NCBI GenBank assembly: GCA_003695605.1
Contig: RFIK01000188.1
Coordinates: 1-18,362, forward strand
Length of the DNA: 18,362 nucleotides
Reading direction: 5' to 3'
Source: Chlorobiota bacterium
GTDB lineage: Bacteria > Bacteroidota > Ignavibacteria > Kapaibacteriales > NICIL-2
Below are positions 13,650 through 18,362 of this stretch, one piece after another. Within the stretch, counting starts at the first letter, position 1. The number at the start of each line of letters is the position of its first letter. The notes under the pieces were generated by a model. It made no database searches and was not told the DNA's origin. It saw only the letters and a program-made list of their open reading frames with translations. Position numbers and translations under genes: made by a program.

Positions 13650-15427
13650 TCTCGAAGGGCGCGAATTTGAGCCCGCGTTTGGGGAATCAGAATCGAATTG
13701 GGAAACCGCGCCAGAAGTTGGTTGTAAAGCGATAGCGCATCGTGAATTTTTCCCTGGCGACGAGCAATCTCGGCAAGCCCCCAGAGGATGCGGTCTCCAT
13801 AGAGTGTCTCTGGGTACTGTGTCGATAGCATCGTCCAGTAACGCAAGCTCGTGCTATCGGCGCCACGCTCGAGTGCAATGCTTGCTGCATGGAGAAGAGC
13901 GAGTTCCGCAATATCACTGTGGATCTGTGCAAGCGAATCTGTGAGCAGAAAGCCTCGCTCAAGATCACGCTGATAGAACGAGCGCTCGATCTGCGCATAG
14001 TGGCAAAGAGCAAGGGAGTCCTCCCGGTTGACGGAAAGGAGGGTCACTCGCTCGATGGCGTCATTTGCGATCGGGTCATCGAGATTCGAGGAGGCTTGGC
14101 GGTAGAACTCCAGCGCAGTCTCGAAGCGGCATCGGAAAAAGTCAAGCTCGCCGCGGATGTACGCAGCCTGCAATCGAAGCGATGGGAACGCGGTAATTCG
14201 GGGCAGGTCTCTTTCGAAAAGGGTTGTTGCACTATCGAGCCCGTACAGCTCTACAAGGAGTGGGAGACGTTCGATCAAACCACGAGCAGCTTGTTCATTC
14301 TGCGGATAGCGCGTAATAAGCTGGTCAAATCGAGCCAGTGCAGTGCGACTATCATCACCGTAATCCCGTTCGAGCTGGGCAATGCGGAGCAGCGCAGTGG
14401 CAGCAAGCGGGTGCGTGGGGTAACTGGCTGCAATTTTGTCGTATTGACTGATGAGCTGCTCGAGAGTCTTCCGCGAGCGTACTTGAGAGCTGAGCATACG
14501 CTGTTCGATCGTTTGGGCATAACCAAAGAGCGCCATCGTCCGGACGTCTTGTGGAACCGAGGGCGATTGCAGCGCGCTGTAGGCATCGAGCGCGATATCG
14601 AGTGCGCCTTCTGTGCGTGCGCGCTCAGCAAAGGCGTAGAGTTCTCGCCCTGTTTGTCCGGACAGGCGTTCCAGCCGGAGGACAGCGTCGAGCGCTGCAC
14701 GGTAGTCGCCCAATTGGCGGAGCGTCCATTCGTAGAGTCGCAGAACAAGTGGCGATGCGCTGTCTTCTGCCAAGCGCTCCAGCCACTTGCGGACTAAGTC
14801 GCTGGTACCCTCGATCGATAGCAGCGTCGCAATGTAGCCTTGCGTGCGCGCCAGGTTCTGTGTCGTACGGAAAAAGAGGATAAGCTCATCGAGTGCCTCC
14901 TGGGGCTGGCGTGCGGCGATTGCGAGCTGGACTAAATCCTCCGCAAAAACACCAGGCTGCGCAAGCTTCCGCCGACCAAGTTGAAAAGTACGAGCTGCTT
15001 CCAGGCGCGCGCCTGCATCGAGTTGAAGGGTAGCAACCGTGCGGTAGAATGTCTCCTGCTGCGCTGGGAGCTGATCAAGTGCTTGCGCCCACACTGTGGA
15101 CGCCTGCTGTTGCTTGCCAATCCGCCAGAGCGCGTACCCATAGTACGCGAGCGCTTCCCATGATCGCGCTTGTCCAGAGGACGATTCAACAAGCTGCGCC
15201 ATCGCCTCAGCCTGCCCGAGCATCTTGAGCGAACGGAGTGCTCCGACCAGGTAACGTGCATTCGTCGGTTGCTGGGAGAGCATCTCCTGCCACAGCCGCG
15301 CAGCATTTCGCCAATCGCCAGCTTGTTCGTATGCAATGGCGACGCGCTCTTGATCACTTGTGCCTTGCGCGTATGCAGCGCTACAGGCAATGGCAGCAAC
15401 GAGCACTGCAAGAAAGCGTGTCATCAT
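13640..15427 (-). CDS. Exported tetratricopeptide-repeat protein
   Basis: The product is 595 aa with a clear signal peptide (about 1-20, hydrophobic core then A-Y-A/Q-G, a good signal peptidase I site). The rest is almost wholly alpha-helical pairs of about 34 residues. Recognisable TPR units occur near 25-60 (A-Y-E-Q-A-G-D-W-R-N-A-A-R-L-W-Q), 90-125, 335-375 (A-T-A-L-L-R-I-A-Q-L-E) and at the C-terminus (L-Y-G-D-R-I-L-W-G-L-A-E-I-A-R-R, then L-Y-N-Q-L-L-A-R-F-P-N-S). The layout resembles periplasmic TPR scaffold proteins related to YbgF/BamD-like repeats. There is no catalytic motif, so it is probably a periplasmic protein-protein scaffold with unknown partners. The ATG overlaps the stop of the M24 peptidase gene as ATGA. 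The stop overlaps rsmE by ten bases. Confidence 0.85.
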   Translation of the reverse strand: MMTRFLAVLVAAIACSAAYAQGTSDQERVAIAYEQAGDWRNAARLWQEMLSQQPTNARYLVGALRSLKMLGQAEAMAQLVESSSGQARSWEALAYYGYALWRIGKQQQASTVWAQALDQLPAQQETFYRTVATLQLDAGARLEAARTFQLGRRKLAQPGVFAEDLVQLAIAARQPQEALDELILFFRTTQNLARTQGYIATLLSIEGTSDLVRKWLERLAEDSASPLVLRLYEWTLRQLGDYRAALDAVLRLERLSGQTGRELYAFAERARTEGALDIALDAYSALQSPSVPQDVRTMALFGYAQTIEQRMLSSQVRSRKTLEQLISQYDKIAASYPTHPLAATALLRIAQLERDYGDDSRTALARFDQLITRYPQNEQAARGLIERLPLLVELYGLDSATTLFERDLPRITAFPSLRLQAAYIRGELDFFRCRFETALEFYRQASSNLDDPIANDAIERVTLLSVNREDSLALCHYAQIERSFYQRDLERGFLLTDSLAQIHSDIAELALLHAASIALERGADSTSLRYWTMLSTQYPETLYGDRILWGLAEIARRQGKIHDALSLYNQLLARFPNSILIPQTRAQIRALRDQM

Positions 15428-16611
15428 AGCTCGACTGTGAGGAGTTCATTCTGCAATGGTTCGCTTGGGATGTGGACGCGCCCGTCGTGGTCAATGACAA
15501 CGTCGCATTCGCTCCGAAAGCCGAAGCGACCGGGAAGGTAAATGCCAGGTTCGATGCTGAATGATGTGCCAGCAAGCACACGGCGCGTATCGCACGTCTC
15601 GTAGTTATCCATGTTTGCGCCGTAGCCGTGAACTTCGGTTCCGATGTTGTGGCCTGTGCGATGGATGAAGTACTCGCCGTAGCCTGCTGCAGCAATGAGG
15701 TTTCGTGCTGCATCATCCACTTCGTACCCATACAGCGGTGTACCGCTTCGGAATCGCTCGCGGACTAAAGCCAGGGCAGCATCGCGTGCACCGATCACCA
15801 GGCGGGCAATGTGTCGTGCTTCGTCCGGTGGTGAGGTGCCAAGCCAAATTGTCCACGTGATGTCGGCATACGTTGCATCGGGAGTGCGTCCTTTAGCCCA
15901 CATGTCGAGCAGAAGCATTGTGTCGCGTTGGAGTGGAGCGCTCGATGCTGCTGTCGGTTCGTAGTGCGGAGATGCTGAATTCATGCCGACTGCAACAATC
16001 GGAGGATAGTCTGTGATCAGTTCTTCGCGTTCGAAGGCCGCGAGGATGAACTGCTGAAGGTCGTATTCAGTTGCATTGCCCTCGAGCACCAGCGTTCGTG
16101 CCGCTTCGATGCTCTCCATCATGATCGAGCGGAGTTTCGCTGCAACCAAACGATTGGCTTCGATCTGCTCAGCAGTCCAGATAGCCTCGATGTGCTGAAC
16201 AAGATCCCCGCTGCTCCAGAGCTCTACGCCGAACGACCGGAGGAGCTCAGCAGTACCTGCGTCGAGAAAGGAGATCGCTGGCAGATCGCCGTGTGGGGAA
16301 TATTCGGTAGCAATACAGCGAGCGCTTCCAACGAGGCAATGGAGCATCGTCTGCCACTCCAGCCGGCTGCGGTAGACTGTGCGCTTGAAAGGTAGATGCA
16401 CGAAGAGATGTTGTTCGATAGCGTGGACAAGCGCGGTAGCCTCGCCACGAGATGGAATCCAGAGCGCAAAACGGCGCGTGGTGTGAGCAGTATCGCTTGT
16501 GCCGATGAGGCGGTGTGCGATCGGATTCGAACGGCGGAAGTCATAGAGGAGCCAACCATCGAGCTGGTACTCGACAAGCAAGCGTTGGATGTTTCCAATG
16601 TCAATCATCAT
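15424..16611 (-). CDS. M24 family metallopeptidase (Xaa-Pro aminopeptidase-like)
   Basis: A cytoplasmic pita-bread-fold peptidase of 395 aa with no signal peptide. An N-terminal creatinase-like domain (about 5-145) precedes the catalytic domain (about 155-385). All five metal ligands are present: Asp236 in L-L-L-D-M-W-A-K, Asp250 in Y-A-D-I-T-W-T, His321 in H-R-T-G-H-N-I-G, Glu354 in F-S-I-E-P-G-I-Y and Glu368 in R-S-E-C-D-V-V-I. His317 and His328 fit the substrate-binding histidines of prolidases. Xaa-Pro aminopeptidase or dipeptidase is the best guess; exact specificity cannot be read. The start ATG overlaps the meaB stop as ATGA, and the stop overlaps the TPR gene start in the same way, so it sits in a translationally coupled chain. 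Confidence 0.9.
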   Translation of the reverse strand: MMIDIGNIQRLLVEYQLDGWLLYDFRRSNPIAHRLIGTSDTAHTTRRFALWIPSRGEATALVHAIEQHLFVHLPFKRTVYRSRLEWQTMLHCLVGSARCIATEYSPHGDLPAISFLDAGTAELLRSFGVELWSSGDLVQHIEAIWTAEQIEANRLVAAKLRSIMMESIEAARTLVLEGNATEYDLQQFILAAFEREELITDYPPIVAVGMNSASPHYEPTAASSAPLQRDTMLLLDMWAKGRTPDATYADITWTIWLGTSPPDEARHIARLVIGARDAALALVRERFRSGTPLYGYEVDDAARNLIAAAGYGEYFIHRTGHNIGTEVHGYGANMDNYETCDTRRVLAGTSFSIEPGIYLPGRFGFRSECDVVIDHDGRVHIPSEPLQNELLTVEL

Positions 16612-17615
16612 GGGGTCTCGAGGTGGTTGACGATGGTAGCAGCAGCTATAGGCGGAAGGATTGCGCCTTCGGCCACTGCATCGGCAATGCGATCAAGATG
16701 TGCCGACGCGCGCCGGCGTAGCACGGCGATAAGATGGGTGTGGAGGGATTCGTCAAACCACCGCATGCGCTGCTGGCGACGGCGAGCCTCGATGATAGGA
16801 CGTCGTCCCTCGGCGAAAAATTCCTGGCAGAGCATCCACAGCTCGGTAATTCCTTCGCCTGATGCACTCGACGTTGCAAGGACGCGGACATGCCAATCCC
16901 CGTCTCGGTTACGGAGAAGTGCACGTCCGCTGCGTATGTGCTGTACAGCGCGGCGTGCAGCAGCACGATCGAGATCGGCTTTGGTAACAACGACAACATC
17001 AGCGCACTCCATGACACCTCGCTTGAGTGCTTGGATGTCGTCCCCTGCATTGGGAAGTGTAGCCAGGATAACCAGATCCACAGCATCGGCGATCGCAGTA
17101 TCAGCTTGTCCTGCACCGACAGTTTCCACGATGATGACATCGTACCCGGCTGCTTCACAAGCGATGATACGCTCGCGCACGTGAGTATCGAGTGCATCCC
17201 CACGACCGCGATTGGAGCTTGGGCGTATAAATGCATTCGGATGATTAGCAAGCGCAGTCATCCGAAGCTTATCGCCGAGAATACTGCCACCACTCGATGG
17301 CGCAGCCGGATCGGTTGCCAAGACAGCAACGCGATGGCCTTCGCAGGCTGCATGGAGTCCCAGCGCCTCGATGAGCGTGCTCTTTCCGGCGCCGGCGGAG
17401 CCAGTAATGCCAATACGCATCGTTGGTCGAGCTGGAATAGCAAGTACACGGAGCAGTGCATGCTGTCGCGGTGCATCGGAGGCACGAGTGCTTTCGAGCA
17501 AGCTTAGAGCCTTTGCCAGCGCTCGTCGCTCGCCGCGGCGAACTCGTTCAGCAAGGAGCGCAATGTCCTCGTAGTCAGGTGTACCCTGCGATCGGTTACT
17601 GCGCAGCTGCTGCAT
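16608..17615 (-). CDS. meaB: Methylmalonyl-CoA mutase-associated GTPase MeaB (ArgK family)
   Basis: MeaB is a G3E P-loop GTPase that gates cofactor loading and protects adenosylcobalamin-dependent methylmalonyl-CoA mutase. From the ATG at 17615 it has 335 aa, the normal size, and starts with the usual helical region (A-L-L-A-E-R-V-R-R-G-E-R-R-A-L-A). Motifs are the P-loop G-S-A-G-A-G-K-S (72-79), D-P-A-A-P-S-S-G-G-S-I-L-G-D-K (102-116), V-E-T-V-G-A-G-Q (163-170), G-D-D-I-Q-A-L-K-R-G-V-M-E (191-203) and T-K-A-D (211-214) in place of N-K-A-D. The frame stays open to 17885, but the extra 90 residues are opposite-frame sequence inside the mutase gene and unlike the family. The gene overlaps the mutase 3' end by 20 bases, which fits tight co-expression with its client enzyme. 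Confidence 0.95.
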   Translation of the reverse strand: MQQLRSNRSQGTPDYEDIALLAERVRRGERRALAKALSLLESTRASDAPRQHALLRVLAIPARPTMRIGITGSAGAGKSTLIEALGLHAACEGHRVAVLATDPAAPSSGGSILGDKLRMTALANHPNAFIRPSSNRGRGDALDTHVRERIIACEAAGYDVIIVETVGAGQADTAIADAVDLVILATLPNAGDDIQALKRGVMECADVVVVTKADLDRAAARRAVQHIRSGRALLRNRDGDWHVRVLATSSASGEGITELWMLCQEFFAEGRRPIIEARRRQQRMRWFDESLHTHLIAVLRRRASAHLDRIADAVAEGAILPPIAAATIVNHLETP

Positions 17616-18362
17616 CTTCGACGCTCCAGTGATGTTCGAGTAAATCAAGCACAGCTTCGGCAGCATCGAGGACTGGCGTTCCCGGGCCGAAGATTGCGTG
17701 GACCCCTGCGCGGTGAAGTTCGTCGTAATCTTTCGGAGGGATGATACCGCCTGCGACGACAAGGATATCGCTTGCTCCTTCGGCGCGAAGACGCTCGATA
17801 AGCTCTGGAATGAGCGTCTTGTGTGCGCCGGCTTGAGAGGAAATGCCGACGATGTGGACGTCGTTTTCGATTGCTTGGCGTGCAACCTCCTCCGGGGTTT
17901 GGAAGAGCGGGCCGAGATCTACATCGAAGCCCAGATCAGCAAAACCACTGGCGATCACCTTCAAACCGCGATCATGACCATCTTGCCCCAGCTTGGCAAC
18001 GAGAATCCGTGGGCGGCGACCGGTCGCTTCTTCAAAGCGGCGAACGCGTTGGCAGAGTGCTTCGAACGATGCATCGCCGCGATATGATGCACTGAAAATG
18101 CCCGTAATTGCGGTGGATACTGTTTGGTAGCGGCCGAATACGTTCGCGAGTGCCTGGCTGATCTCGCCAACTGTCGCACGGACCCGTGCTGCTTCGATGG
18201 CGTAGGTCAGAAGGTTTTCGTTGTTATTGCGGGCTGCTCGCTCTAAACGTTCCAGTGCAGCAGCCACAGCATCATTCTTGCGCGTGGCTTTGACGTGCTC
18301 AAGACGAGCAATTTGCTGGGCACGAACTTTGGTGTTATCCACCTCCAGAATTTCGACTGGTA
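17596..18362 (-). CDS. Methylmalonyl-CoA mutase, C-terminal part (B12-binding domain), partial
   Basis: The enzyme interconverts (R)-methylmalonyl-CoA and succinyl-CoA with adenosylcobalamin, feeding propionyl-CoA into the TCA cycle or running in reverse. Only the last 254 residues are visible; the 5' end lies beyond the right edge. The visible part starts in the end of the barrel domain with E-I-L-E-V-D-N-T-K-V-R-A-Q-Q-I-A-R-L, a strongly conserved mutase motif. The B12-binding domain follows: A-K-L-G-Q-D-G-H-D-R-G, where the His is the lower axial cobalt ligand, then G-I-S-S-Q-A-G-A-H and V-V-A-G-G-I-I-P. Having this domain with conserved His argues for the catalytic (large) subunit. Whether it is a single-chain enzyme or has a small partner subunit cannot be seen. 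A GTG at 18342 is in frame but is internal. MeaB follows directly. Confidence 0.93.
   Translation of the reverse strand, partial: PVEILEVDNTKVRAQQIARLEHVKATRKNDAVAAALERLERAARNNNENLLTYAIEAARVRATVGEISQALANVFGRYQTVSTAITGIFSASYRGDASFEALCQRVRRFEEATGRRPRILVAKLGQDGHDRGLKVIASGFADLGFDVDLGPLFQTPEEVARQAIENDVHIVGISSQAGAHKTLIPELIERLRAEGASDILVVAGGIIPPKDYDELHRAGVHAIFGPGTPVLDAAEAVLDLLEHHWSVEDAAAAQ

Noticed and set aside
13889..14797. 302-codon open frame on the plus strand opposite the TPR gene
   Set aside because: The minus-strand gene has a signal peptide and clear TPR periodicity. The antisense product matches no family I know, is rich in Cys/Arg/Ser in a non-protein-like way, and long antisense frames are common in GC-rich genes.
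17616..17885. 90-residue N-terminal extension of MeaB
   Set aside because: It is encoded opposite-frame within the mutase gene, is rich in Ser/Gln/Lys, and the family starts at the Met at 17615.
1..18362. CRISPR array, tRNA, rRNA or defence island
   Set aside because: Reading through the window I saw no regularly spaced repeats, no tRNA-like cloverleaf and no defence-type protein domains; coding density leaves almost no room for them.

Overview
The window is an ordinary, tightly packed bacterial chromosome segment with about 15 protein genes and almost no non-coding DNA. Several traits point to the Bacteroidota/Chlorobiota (FCB) side of the tree. Lgt has the C-Q-L-A-G-D-G-D form of its signature, WaaA has an aromatic/acidic R-Y-D-V-W motif in place of the proteobacterial E-x-E-L-W-P-N, most starts lack a clear Shine-Dalgarno, and several gene starts have a TAnnTTTG box just upstream. 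Base composition looks slightly GC-rich. A thermophilic or uncultured Chlorobi-like lineage (Kapabacteria/Ignavibacteria) is my guess and is not proven by the sequence. I saw no tRNA, rRNA, CRISPR array, insertion sequence or phage gene, and no stretch over 300 bases lacks a gene.

Layout, left to right. (1) Positions 1-804, minus: the N-terminal part of a secreted IgGFc-binding-domain-like surface protein, broken by a one-base frameshift near 708 and running off the left edge. (2) 924-1793, plus: a stand-alone HDOD signalling protein, followed by lgt (1865-2698), the lipoprotein diacylglyceryl transferase. (3) 2646-4687, minus: a two-gene unit, an enoyl-CoA hydratase followed by waaA (Kdo transferase), whose 3' end overlaps lgt. 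(4) 4776-6880, plus: a four-helix membrane protein of unknown function coupled to an exported NAGPA-type phosphodiester glycosidase. (5) 6877-12900, minus: a five-gene string of enoyl-CoA hydratase, PaaG-like isomerase, 7TM-HD phosphodiesterase (PgpH-like), XerD/C-type recombinase and a NamZ/DUF1343-like exported protein. (6) 12954-13649, plus: rsmE, 16S rRNA m3U1498 methyltransferase. (7) 13640-18362, minus: a tightly overlapping string of methylmalonyl-CoA mutase (C-terminal part only), the MeaB/ArgK-type GTPase that protects it, an M24 metallopeptidase and an exported TPR protein.

Two themes run through the window. One is acyl-CoA metabolism: three different crotonase-fold enzymes plus methylmalonyl-CoA mutase and its chaperone, consistent with fatty-acid or branched-chain/aromatic acid degradation that ends in propionyl-CoA. 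The other is the cell envelope: Lgt, WaaA, the NamZ-like protein, the NAGPA-domain protein and a secreted surface protein, which together fit a Gram-negative-type cell. Gene packing is extreme: most same-strand neighbours overlap by 1-20 bases and all three convergent pairs overlap at their 3' ends. I found no convincing new defence or mobile system. The best leads are the frameshifted surface protein, the eroded catalytic motif in the NamZ homologue, the membrane-protein/NAGPA pair, and the mixing of crotonase genes with cyclic-dinucleotide and recombination genes.
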